Source: Sphingobium sp. TKS
GTDB taxonomy: Bacteria; Pseudomonadota; Alphaproteobacteria; Sphingomonadales; Sphingomonadaceae
DNA length: 64,000 bases
Direction: 5' to 3'
Assembly (NCBI RefSeq): GCF_001563265.1
Contig: NZ_CP005083.1
Location: 1,615,001-1,679,000 of the forward strand
Shown: in pieces, positions 32,655 to 39,908 of the stretch
Layout: each line of letters begins with the position of its first letter
Position numbering within the stretch: position 1 is the first letter of the stretch
Made by a program: the position numbers and the translations under genes
The notes under the pieces: generated by a model
Seen by the model: only the letters and a program-made list of their open reading frames with translations
Told to the model about the DNA's origin: nothing
Database searches by the model: none

Positions 32655-32670
32655 TTGCATTTTGTGCAAC
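32655..32670. promoter_or_regulatory. TTGCA palindrome upstream of nitrate operon leader
   Basis: TTGCA and TGCAA flank five bases at 32655-32669, followed by GCAAAA/TTTTGC. The region between tRNA and the leader hairpins (32557-32719) also contains a TTGACT (32630) that might be a -35 element. It is the likely promoter region of the transport operon. Confidence 0.35.
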
Positions 32671-32719
32671 GCAAAAATTTTGCTTGCGACTCGGACGAAT
32701 CGGTGACAGCTTCCTATCT

Positions 32720-32813
32720 GTCGAAGCAGGGGCGCTTCGACGCTTAGGTTGAACCGGCCGATGACGGCAAAGGTTCGATCCAGGTCTTCAAAAGACCGCA
32801 TGGCAATGACGCC
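32720..32813 (+). promoter_or_regulatory. Putative ANTAR (NasT-type) antitermination leader
   Basis: Hairpin P1 is perfect: GTCGAAGC (32720-32727), hexaloop AGGGGC, GCTTCGAC (32734-32741). A second short hairpin has GGC (32802-32804), hexaloop AATGAC and GCC (32811-32813). Both loops have A at position 1 and G at position 4, the recognition rule for ANTAR-domain antiterminators. The 3' side of the second hairpin is the 5' arm of the following terminator, so the two structures exclude each other. The P1-P2 distance is longer than usual and other hairpins lie between. Confidence 0.55.
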
Positions 32814-32854
32814 GCCCGGACAGGTTTTACGACCTTCGTCCCGGCGGCTTTTTT
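32811..32854 (+). terminator. Leader terminator before nitrate-type transporter
   Basis: GCCGCCCGGAC (32811-32821) pairs at 10 of 11 positions with GTCCCGGCGGC (32838-32848), with an inner AGGT/ACCT stem, followed by six T residues. It lies 138 bp before the first gene, so it must be read through for expression: an attenuator. Confidence 0.75.
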
Positions 32855-32991
32855 ATTTGGTTTTTCGCTGGCGGCATGGGTGCTGCCGGGCGGCTCTCTA
32901 CATCGATTTTCGTGCGCTGGGCAGGCTTCCGGCGATGGCTGGTTGTGCATGTTGCGCAGCGGTGGTGATTAACAAGGAAGGATTTTGGGGA

Positions 32992-34272
32992 ATGGCACAG
33001 GGGGATAATCCAGGCGACGTCAGCCGGCGTGGATTGCTCAAGACGAGCGGTACGGCGGCGCTGTTCGCTGCGGTGCAGCAGGCCTTTCCGTCGGGCGCAT
33101 TCGCGCAGGGCGCTGGGCCGGAAGTGACCGGAGCCAAGCTGGGTTTCATCGCGCTGACCGACGCAGCGCCGCTGATCATCGCCAAGGAACTGGGCTTCTT
33201 CGCGAAATATGGCATGCCCGACGTGCAGGTGGCGAAGCAGGCGAGCTGGGGCGCGACGCGCGACAATCTGGTGCTGGGCAGCGGCGGTGGCGGCATCGAT
33301 GGTGCGCATATCCTGACGCCCATGCCCTATCTGCTGACGCTGGGCGCGATCGGTAAGGCCACGCCGATGAGCATTCTCGCCCGCCTCAACGTCAACGGCC
33401 AGGCGATTTCCGTTTCCAAGGAATATCTGGGAGCCAAGGCCGATCTCAACGCCGGCAAGATGAAGGGCGTGATCGCTCAACGCAAGGCGGCGGGCAAGAA
33501 GATCACCATGGCCATGACCTTCCCCGGCGGCACGCATGACATGTGGCTGCGTTACTGGCTGGCGGCCGGCGGGATCGATCCGGACAAGGATGTGGAGCTG
33601 ATCACCGTGCCGCCGCCGCAGATGGTCGCGAACATGAAGGCCGACACCATGGACGCCTTCTGCGTGGGCGAGCCGTGGAATGACCAGCTCGTCGCGCAGC
33701 AGCTTGGTTACACCGCCGTTTCCACTGGCCAGATGTGGATGAACCACCCCGAAAAGAGCTTCGCGATGCGCTCCGACTGGGTGGCGAAATATCCCAAAGC
33801 GGCACAGGCGATCACGGCGGCGATCATCGAGGCGCAGCGCTGGGCCGACAATCCGGGCAACATCACCCGGCTGGCGGGCACGATTTCGGGCCGCGACTAT
33901 CTGAAATGCCCGATCACCGACATTGCCGACCGTCTGCAGGGCAATTTCAACATGGGCGACGGGCGGAAATTCCCGAACGCGGCCTTCAAGATGAAGTTCT
34001 TCGCGGGCTATGCGTCCTTCCCCTACAAGAGCCATGACCTCTGGTTCCTTACCGAGAACCAGCGCTGGGGCAAGCTGCCCATGACGCTCGATACCAAGGG
34101 CACGATCGCCAAGGTCAACCGCTCCGACATCTGGCGCAAGGCGGCCGCGATGCTGGGCGGCAAGGGGCCGGCCAGCGACAGCCGCGGCGTCGAGAAATTC
34201 TTCGACGGCAAGACCTTCGATCCTGCCAATCCCAAGGCTTATCTCGCCAGCCTGGCGATCAAGCGGGTCTGA
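32992..34272 (+). CDS. nrtA: Nitrate-type ABC transporter substrate-binding protein
   Basis: The 426-residue protein belongs to the NrtA/CmpA family of nitrate, nitrite or bicarbonate receptors. The N-terminus has a twin-arginine-like signal, SRRGLLKTSGTAALFA, with a cleavage site after AFAQ. Family motifs are LGFIALTDAAPLIIAKELGF, FPGGTHDMWLRYWLAAGGID, DAFCVGEPWNDQLVAQQLGY and ISGRDYLKCP. The ATG at 32992 follows AAGGAAGGATTTTGGGG. The antitermination leader and gene order favour nitrate. No nitrate reductase gene is visible in the window. Confidence 0.85.
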   Translation: MAQGDNPGDVSRRGLLKTSGTAALFAAVQQAFPSGAFAQGAGPEVTGAKLGFIALTDAAPLIIAKELGFFAKYGMPDVQVAKQASWGATRDNLVLGSGGGGIDGAHILTPMPYLLTLGAIGKATPMSILARLNVNGQAISVSKEYLGAKADLNAGKMKGVIAQRKAAGKKITMAMTFPGGTHDMWLRYWLAAGGIDPDKDVELITVPPPQMVANMKADTMDAFCVGEPWNDQLVAQQLGYTAVSTGQMWMNHPEKSFAMRSDWVAKYPKAAQAITAAIIEAQRWADNPGNITRLAGTISGRDYLKCPITDIADRLQGNFNMGDGRKFPNAAFKMKFFAGYASFPYKSHDLWFLTENQRWGKLPMTLDTKGTIAKVNRSDIWRKAAAMLGGKGPASDSRGVEKFFDGKTFDPANPKAYLASLAIKRV

Positions 34273-35267
34273 TGAGCAAGGAGACGAGCATGGCGTCGCC
34301 ATCGCACAGCAACGGCAGGACAGGCGGCAAGACAAGCGGACCGTCGGCTTCGGCCGGCGGTGCCACCGCTACCGAATTGGGGGTGATCGTGCCCTATCCC
34401 GAAGAGGCCATTGCCCGGCGCAGTTTCGAGCCGGTCGCCGTACCCGTGCATCCGCTCATCCGGGGTGCGCGATCGATGGTGGCGAACGCGCTGCCGACCA
34501 TGGTGATGATCGCCGCGCTGCTTGCCTTCTGGCAATTGCTTTGCGGATCGCCGGACGCGACTTTCCCCAGCCCGCTCAAGGTCTGGCAGGAAAGCCATGA
34601 GGTCATCATCCATCCGTTCAAGGGTGTGGAAATCGGCCTTACCCATTTCAGCATCCAGGACGGCGGCGATGTCGGCATTGCCGGGCATGTGCTGACCAGC
34701 CTTAGCCGCGTTTTGATCGGCTACAGCATCGCGGCGGTGATCGGGGTGGCGCTGGGCATATTGATCGGACAGAGCGTCTTTGCCTTCCGCGCGCTCGATC
34801 CGCTGTTCCAGGTGTTGCGGACCGTGCCGCCGCTGGCCTGGCTGCCGATCAGTCTGGCGATCTTCCAGCAGGCGCAGCCGTCCGCGATCTTCCTGATCTT
34901 CATCACCGCGATCTGGCCGATCATATTGAACACGGCGGCGGGCGTGCAGACCCTCCCGACCGCTTATCGCAATGTCGCCAAGGTGCTGGCGCTCAATCCC
35001 TTCGAATATTTCGTGCGGATCATGTTGCCCGCGACCGTGCCGCACATGTTCACCGGGCTGCGCATCGGCGTCGGCATGAGCTGGCTCGCCATCGTCGCCG
35101 CCGAAATGGTGCAGGGCGGCACCGGCGTCGGCTTCTTCATCTGGGACAGCTATAACAGCTCGCTGCTGACCGACACCATCGTCGCGCTGATCTGGATCGG
35201 CATGGTGGGTTTCACGCTGGACCGTATCGTCGCCTTTGCAGGCCGCATCATCGGCCGCGCCGGCTGA
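34272..35267 (+). CDS. nrtB: Nitrate-type ABC transporter permease
   Basis: The 331-residue permease overlaps the nrtA stop by one base. About 60 polar residues precede six membrane segments, beginning at about residue 75 (TMVMIAALLAFWQLL). The EAA-type loop reads NVAKVLALNPFEYFVRIMLP. Family features WLPISLAIFQ and AAEMVQGGTGVGFFIWD match NrtB/SsuC permeases. It forms the channel with the binding protein and the ATPase. Confidence 0.88.
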   Translation: MSKETSMASPSHSNGRTGGKTSGPSASAGGATATELGVIVPYPEEAIARRSFEPVAVPVHPLIRGARSMVANALPTMVMIAALLAFWQLLCGSPDATFPSPLKVWQESHEVIIHPFKGVEIGLTHFSIQDGGDVGIAGHVLTSLSRVLIGYSIAAVIGVALGILIGQSVFAFRALDPLFQVLRTVPPLAWLPISLAIFQQAQPSAIFLIFITAIWPIILNTAAGVQTLPTAYRNVAKVLALNPFEYFVRIMLPATVPHMFTGLRIGVGMSWLAIVAAEMVQGGTGVGFFIWDSYNSSLLTDTIVALIWIGMVGFTLDRIVAFAGRIIGRAG

Positions 35268-35284
35268 AAAGGGGAGGCAGGACC

Positions 35285-36088
35285 ATGAAACAGCGCAGCT
35301 ATCTCGCGCTTGAAGGCATCACCGTCGAATTCCCGACCAAGGCAGGGCGCTTCTGTGCGCTCGACGGGATCGATCTGGAAGTCGAAAAGGGGCAGTTCGT
35401 GGCGCTGATCGGCCATTCTGGCTGCGGCAAATCGACCCTGCTCAATGCCGTGGCGGGGTTGGTCAAGCCGACCCGCGGCGCCATCTTCCTCGACGGGCAG
35501 GTGGTGGATGCGCCGGGGCCGGACCGGGCGGTGGTTTTTCAGGACCATAGCCTGCTGCCCTGGCTGACGGTGGAAGAGAATGTGCGCCTTGCGGTCGACA
35601 AGACGGCGGGGGGCAAGAACAAGGCCGAGCGCAAGGATTGGGTCATGCACAATCTGGAACTGGTCCAGATGACCCATGCCGCGGGCAAGCGCCCCGGCGA
35701 ACTGTCCGGCGGCATGAAGCAGCGCGTCGGGATCGCCCGCGCCATTGCAATGAACCCGCGCGTTCTGCTGATGGACGAGCCTTTCGGAGCGCTCGATGCG
35801 CTGACGCGGGCGGCGCTTCAGGATGTGGTGATGGATCTGCAGGCGCGGCTCAACAACACCGTGCTGATGATCACCCATGATGTCGATGAAGCGGTGTTGC
35901 TGGCCGATCGGGTCGTCATGATGACCAACGGCCCGGCGGCGCGGATCGGAGAGGATCGGGCCGTATCGCTGGCGCGGCCCCGGAACCGGCTGGAGGCCAT
36001 CGATACGGTTGAATATGCCGAGGCGCGCTCCGCCGTCATACATTTCCTGCACGAGCGCTACCGCAATCCGGCGACGCTCGCCGCCTGA
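35285..36088 (+). CDS. nrtD: Nitrate-type ABC transporter ATP-binding protein
   Basis: The 267-residue protein has Walker A GHSGCGKSTL, Q-loop VFQDHSLLPWLTV, signature LSGGMKQRVGIARAI, Walker B VLLMDEPFGALDA and the H-loop ITHDVDEAV. It matches NrtD-type ATPases in length and in the C-terminal RPRNRLEAIDTVEYAEAR region. It follows the permease by 17 bp. Substrate is inferred from the operon. Confidence 0.9.
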   Translation: MKQRSYLALEGITVEFPTKAGRFCALDGIDLEVEKGQFVALIGHSGCGKSTLLNAVAGLVKPTRGAIFLDGQVVDAPGPDRAVVFQDHSLLPWLTVEENVRLAVDKTAGGKNKAERKDWVMHNLELVQMTHAAGKRPGELSGGMKQRVGIARAIAMNPRVLLMDEPFGALDALTRAALQDVVMDLQARLNNTVLMITHDVDEAVLLADRVVMMTNGPAARIGEDRAVSLARPRNRLEAIDTVEYAEARSAVIHFLHERYRNPATLAA

Positions 36089-36156
36089 AAATCAAGAAAA
36101 TCGAGAGGATGCCCTGAAAGGCCCAAAGAGCCATCGGGAGCAATGAAGGGGGATTT

Positions 36157-37440
36157 ATGCGTAGAGTTTGTTTCTTGTTGTCGGCTTCGGCCCCAATAAT
36201 GGGGTTGTCCGCGATCGCGGCACCGGCGCTGGCGCAGGACGTGGTGTTCAAGCCGATCGTCGAAGCGCGGCTGCGTTACGAGACGGTCGATCAGGCCGGC
36301 CCGGCGCCTCTCACCAGCAGCCGCGACGCTGAAGCGGTGACGATGCGGGTGCGCGCGGGTGGCGAAATTTCCAAGGGGCCATGGGCTTTCCTGGCGGAAG
36401 CGGAAGGCACTCTGGCGATCAACGAGGATTATAATAGCGGCGTCAATGGGAAGACGCTCTATCCGATCGTCGCTGATCCGGAAAATGTCGAGGCTAATCG
36501 GGTGCAGATCCAGTATCGCACCAAGCCTCTGATCGTGACCGTCGGACGCCAGCGGATCAATCTGGACGATCAGCGTTTTGTCGGATCGGTCGCATGGCGG
36601 CAGAATGAACAGACTTTCGATGCGGTGCGCGTCGAATATATGGGCGTGAAGAACCTCAAGGTCGACGTCACCTATGCGATTTCGGCGCGGACCATCTGGG
36701 GCATTGACGGCGGCAAGTTCGGATCGACCAACCGGCCGACGAACATCGACGGCGACAATGTCTTCGCCAATGTCTCCTACAAGACGAAGCTGGGGACGCT
36801 GACCGGCTTTGCCTATCTGGTGGACGAGGATGAAGCCGTCGTCGCGCTGCGGCGGAACAGCAGCCAGACCTATGGCGCGCGTTTCATGGGCGCCGTGCCG
36901 TTCACGAAGAAGGTGAAGCTCAGCTACCTCGCCAGCTATGCGCGGCAGAGCGACTATGCGACCAATCCGGTCGATTATTCGGCGGACTATGTCAGCGCGG
37001 AACTGGGGCTGGACGTCGCTGCCTTCAAGCTGACGGGCGGCTATGAACTGTTGGGGTCAGATGCGGGTGCGACCGGGATTGCGGGTGGTTTCGCTTTCCA
37101 GACGCCTTTTGCGACGCTGCACAAGTTCAATGGCTGGGCCGACAAGTTCCTGACCACGCCGGGCACGGGCATTCAGGACTATTATGCCGGGATCGCCTAT
37201 ACCGTGCCGAAGCTGGGCAAGGCCGGGCCGCTGGTGGCGTCCTTCACCTATCATCACTTCAGCAGCGACCGGCTGTCGATCCATTATGGCGATGAATATA
37301 ATGCGCAGGTCACGATGAAGCTGAACAAGCATCTGAGCGCGCTCGTCAAATATGCCGATTATGATCGTAAGGGGATCGCCAGCTACACCGGCGATGCCGA
37401 CACCAAGAAATTCTGGGCGCAGATCGATTACGCGCTCTGA
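36157..37440 (+). CDS. Outer-membrane porin of alginate-export type
   Basis: The 427-residue precursor has a signal peptide ending ALAQ at about residue 27 and then an amphipathic beta-barrel of alginate-export/porin type (VGRQRINLDDQRFVGSVAWR, FDAVRVEYMGVKNLKVDVTY, LGLDVAAFKLTGGYELLG). It lies 68 bp after the ATPase gene and is probably the outer-membrane path for the same anion. Porins of this type are commonly attached to nitrate ABC operons in this group. No TonB box is present. Confidence 0.8.
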   Translation: MRRVCFLLSASAPIMGLSAIAAPALAQDVVFKPIVEARLRYETVDQAGPAPLTSSRDAEAVTMRVRAGGEISKGPWAFLAEAEGTLAINEDYNSGVNGKTLYPIVADPENVEANRVQIQYRTKPLIVTVGRQRINLDDQRFVGSVAWRQNEQTFDAVRVEYMGVKNLKVDVTYAISARTIWGIDGGKFGSTNRPTNIDGDNVFANVSYKTKLGTLTGFAYLVDEDEAVVALRRNSSQTYGARFMGAVPFTKKVKLSYLASYARQSDYATNPVDYSADYVSAELGLDVAAFKLTGGYELLGSDAGATGIAGGFAFQTPFATLHKFNGWADKFLTTPGTGIQDYYAGIAYTVPKLGKAGPLVASFTYHHFSSDRLSIHYGDEYNAQVTMKLNKHLSALVKYADYDRKGIASYTGDADTKKFWAQIDYAL

Positions 37441-37445
37441 GTTGT

Positions 37446-37516
37446 AACGGCGGGGCGACGCCGCCGTTGTCTGGGGCGCCATCGCTGCCGGGTCTTGGAA
37501 GGACCGGCCGCGATGG
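37446..37516 (+). terminator. Two strong hairpins after porin gene
   Basis: AACGGCGG (37446-37453) pairs with CCGCCGTT (37461-37468) five bases after the stop. A longer hairpin pairs CCATCGC (37479-37485) with GCGATGG (37510-37516) and continues with an inner GCCGG/CCGGC stem. Neither has a T-run. They may protect or end the operon mRNA or belong to a separate structured RNA. Confidence 0.4.
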
Positions 37517-37567
37517 TGTTCTGACTATGTGAGGGCTGCGCTTCGTTCGAAATTGCGCCCAATGAAG

Positions 37568-37606
37568 AAGCCGCTGCGCCCGCAAGTCGAGCGCCGCGGC
37601 TTTTTT
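37568..37606 (+). terminator. Intrinsic terminator in porin-small protein gap
   Basis: AAGCCGC (37568-37574) pairs with GCGGCTT (37596-37602) and is followed by a six-T tract. An 8-bp outer pair, CGCCCAAT (37557) with ATTGGGCG (37607), would extend past the T-run and could compete with termination. Confidence 0.6.
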
Positions 37607-37720
37607 ATTGGGCGTGATGCATGGGGGGGCAGACAGGCAGCCGCAACCGATGAAATCGCGGAACATCTGCGCAGCTTCGGCAGTTGAATATGCGAGAGAA
37701 TTAAAAGAGGATCGAGTCAG

Positions 37721-37798
37721 ATGGGCAAAGGCATCTTGCTATGGCTGTTGGGCGTGCCCATCCCCGTCATCATCATTCTTTGGCTGCTGTTTCACTGA
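37721..37798 (+). CDS. 25-residue single-span membrane protein
   Basis: An ATG at 37721, preceded by AAAAGAGG about 10 bp upstream, opens a 25-codon frame: MGKGILLWLLGVP, then IPVIIILWLLFH and stop. The peptide is one hydrophobic helix with a Pro kink and a Lys near the N-terminus. Similar tiny GILLWLLG-type proteins are familiar in proteobacteria, but I know of no assigned function. It lies downstream of an intrinsic terminator and so probably has its own promoter. Confidence 0.6.
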   Translation: MGKGILLWLLGVPIPVIIILWLLFH

Positions 37799-37851
37799 TA
37801 TGTGAAAGCCCGGCGTTCCATACCAAGCAAGCGGAAAACCATCGGGAAGGG

Positions 37852-37928
<77 letters not shown>

Positions 37929-38008
37929 GCGCTCGCGGGCCTTAGCGGTGAAGCATGCGGCCCGTCAATCTCGCTTTTGACCCTTATGCCGTTGCCAGCA
38001 TAGAAAAA

Positions 38009-38036
38009 GGGCGGATCGTACCAAGACGATCCGCCC
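38009..38036 (-). terminator. Terminator of small lipoprotein gene
   Basis: GGGCGGATCGT and ACGATCCGCCC form a perfect 11-bp stem around ACCAAG. On the minus strand it is followed by a T-run (complement of GAAAAA), 27 bp after the stop of the lipoprotein gene. Confidence 0.85.
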
Positions 38037-38062
38037 TTTCGAAAATCTCGCTGAAGCGAAGA

Positions 38063-38275
38063 TTACTTGGCGTTCGCGGCGTTGCCAGCGACGTTTGCAG
38101 CGTTCGCAGCGTTGTCGGCAGCGTTAGCAGCGTTGTCAGCAGCGTTAGCAGCGTTCTCGACGACGTTCTCAACAACAGCGTTCGAAGCGTTCGCGGTCTC
38201 GTTAGCCGGCTTCTCACCGCAAGCGGCGAGGGCCAGCAGGCCGGCCGAAGCGAAAACAACAGCGATCTTCTTCAT
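38063..38275 (-). CDS. Small Asn/Ala heptad-repeat lipoprotein
   Basis: The 70-residue precursor starts MKKIAVVFASAGLLALAACG, with lipobox LAAC, so the mature protein is a lipoprotein of about 52 residues. It is nearly all Ala, Asn, Asp, Glu and Val, with exact heptads NAANAAD repeated and a C-terminal Lys (NAANAK). The pattern suggests an alanine-rich coiled coil resembling Braun's lipoprotein Lpp in design: N-terminal lipid, heptad helix, terminal Lys. There is no evidence of homology. An upstream in-frame ATG at 38296 is less likely. Confidence 0.8.
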   Translation of the reverse strand: MKKIAVVFASAGLLALAACGEKPANETANASNAVVENVVENAANAADNAANAADNAANAANVAGNAANAK

Positions 38276-38431
38276 TGTGTACGGCTCCCATAGCATTTTG
38301 CCGCGTCAGACACGTTAAATTCGTGACCTACGCGAGCGACCCGCATTAACGTGTGCGCTGCACAAATCAATGCTTTTCTGCGTCGGTGAAGCGACAGAAT
38401 CACGCGACAGGGTGTTGTCTACAATAAAAGT

Positions 38432-39808
38432 TCAGTTACTGCCTAGCGATTCTGGCGCATTTGCGATTTCGTAAAGTGCAACTGCCCAGGCGGCGACATT
38501 CTGTTGAAGCTGTGCCGGATCGATCTTGTCCAACGTATCGTCGGGCGTGTGATGAATGTCGAAATAGCGGGTGCCGTCCTGCTGGAGATCAATTACCGGA
38601 ACGCCCGCCTTCACCAGCGGTTCGATGTCGGAACCTCCGCCAGCGGGCAAACGACTGGCGCCGATGCCGAGCGGCGCCAGCCCAGCCGTGATCCGCCGGG
38701 CGAGAGCGTCTTGCCCCTGCGGCAGCTTGAAGTCGACGCGCCAGACGCGGTCTGCGCCAAAATCCGATTCCATCACCATGGCGTGGGCTTCTTTTCCATG
38801 AGCGTCGAAATAGGCGCGGCCGCCATTGCCGCCCACTTCCTCCGCACCCGCCATCAGCAGGCGGATGGTGCGGCGGGGCGTCCCGGCCTTGGCAGCCTGC
38901 AGCGCGGCGGCCGCCACGATGCCGCAGCCCGCGCCGTCGTCGATCGCGCCCGTGCCCTGGTCCCAACTGTCGAGATGGCAGGCGGCGACGACAACGCCCG
39001 CCTGCGGATCGCTGCCGGGGATTTCCGCGACGACGTTGCCCGAGGGATGGTCCTTCAGCATTTTCGAGGTGAGCGTCAGGTGAAGCCGCACCGGCAGACC
39101 GCGCGAGACCATGCGGGCGAGTTGTTCGGCATCAGGCACGCTGAGCGCGGCGGCGGGAATGGGTTTGACGCCATCGGCCCACATCTGGACGCCCGTATGG
39201 GGCTGGCGATGATTGTCCGTGCCGATGGAGCGGATCACTATGGCGATGGCGCCCTTTTTCGAGGCGATGCTTGGCCCCTGGCGGCGGGTGGCGCCGAAAT
39301 AGCCATAGGAGCTGCCGTCCTGGGTCGGGTGCATGGCGTGGCTGACGAAGGCGATCTTGCCTTTTAGGCTCCCTTCGGGTGCGGCTTCAAGGTCGGCAAG
39401 GGCAGGAAAATAGACGATTTCGCCTTCGATCCCCTTGTCCGAAGTGGAAGCGCTGTTGCCCAGCGCGGCGAGGACCAGATTTTGCGGGAAGGGCGAGATC
39501 ACGCGGGCTTCTTCATGGCCACGCAGCCAGACGGGCATGGTGTAGGGTTCGGCACGGACGTTGGAGAAGCCCAGGCTTTTGAGTTTTGCCACGGCCCAGT
39601 CCCGCGCGCGGGCTTCCTGTGGCGTGCCTGCGGGGCGGGGCCCTATTTCGGTCGTGAGGCCTTCGGTGAAATCCATCGCGACCCCGTCCGTCAGGGCGGA
39701 CGCGCGAATCGCGTCCACACCGGAAGGCGCGGCGGTGAGAGGAAGGACGGGGGTGAAGATGCTGCCGAAGAGAAGGGCGGCAAGCGTGCCCGATCGGATT
39801 TTCTGCAT
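38432..39808 (-). CDS. Exported M28-family metallopeptidase
   Basis: The 458-residue protein starts MQKIRSGTLAALLFGS with a signal peptide ending LTAA; the ATG at 39844 adds 12 residues and is less likely. A PA-like insert domain (EGEIVYFPALADLEAAPEGS, KGKIAFVSHAM) is followed by the M28 zinc core: ACHLDSWDQGTGAIDDGAG, AGAEEVGGNGGRAYF, ESDFGADRV and IHHTPDDTLDKI. It probably acts as an aminopeptidase or carboxypeptidase in the periplasm or outside the cell. It is divergent from ettA. Confidence 0.9.
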   Translation of the reverse strand: MQKIRSGTLAALLFGSIFTPVLPLTAAPSGVDAIRASALTDGVAMDFTEGLTTEIGPRPAGTPQEARARDWAVAKLKSLGFSNVRAEPYTMPVWLRGHEEARVISPFPQNLVLAALGNSASTSDKGIEGEIVYFPALADLEAAPEGSLKGKIAFVSHAMHPTQDGSSYGYFGATRRQGPSIASKKGAIAIVIRSIGTDNHRQPHTGVQMWADGVKPIPAAALSVPDAEQLARMVSRGLPVRLHLTLTSKMLKDHPSGNVVAEIPGSDPQAGVVVAACHLDSWDQGTGAIDDGAGCGIVAAAALQAAKAGTPRRTIRLLMAGAEEVGGNGGRAYFDAHGKEAHAMVMESDFGADRVWRVDFKLPQGQDALARRITAGLAPLGIGASRLPAGGGSDIEPLVKAGVPVIDLQQDGTRYFDIHHTPDDTLDKIDPAQLQQNVAAWAVALYEIANAPESLGSN

Positions 39809-39908
39809 GGGTGAAGGCTTAGCGAGCCATCCCCCATTTGCCAACGCGTTCCGGCTCCGCTAACTCCGCCCCGATTTTAACGTTTGTCCTTTCGGAGCTG
39901 CTTCAGCC

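Noticed and set aside
32749..32991. N-terminal extension of the nitrate-binding protein from 32749
   Set aside because: That stretch contains the leader hairpins and terminator; the ATG at 32992 gives a normal twin-arginine-like signal.
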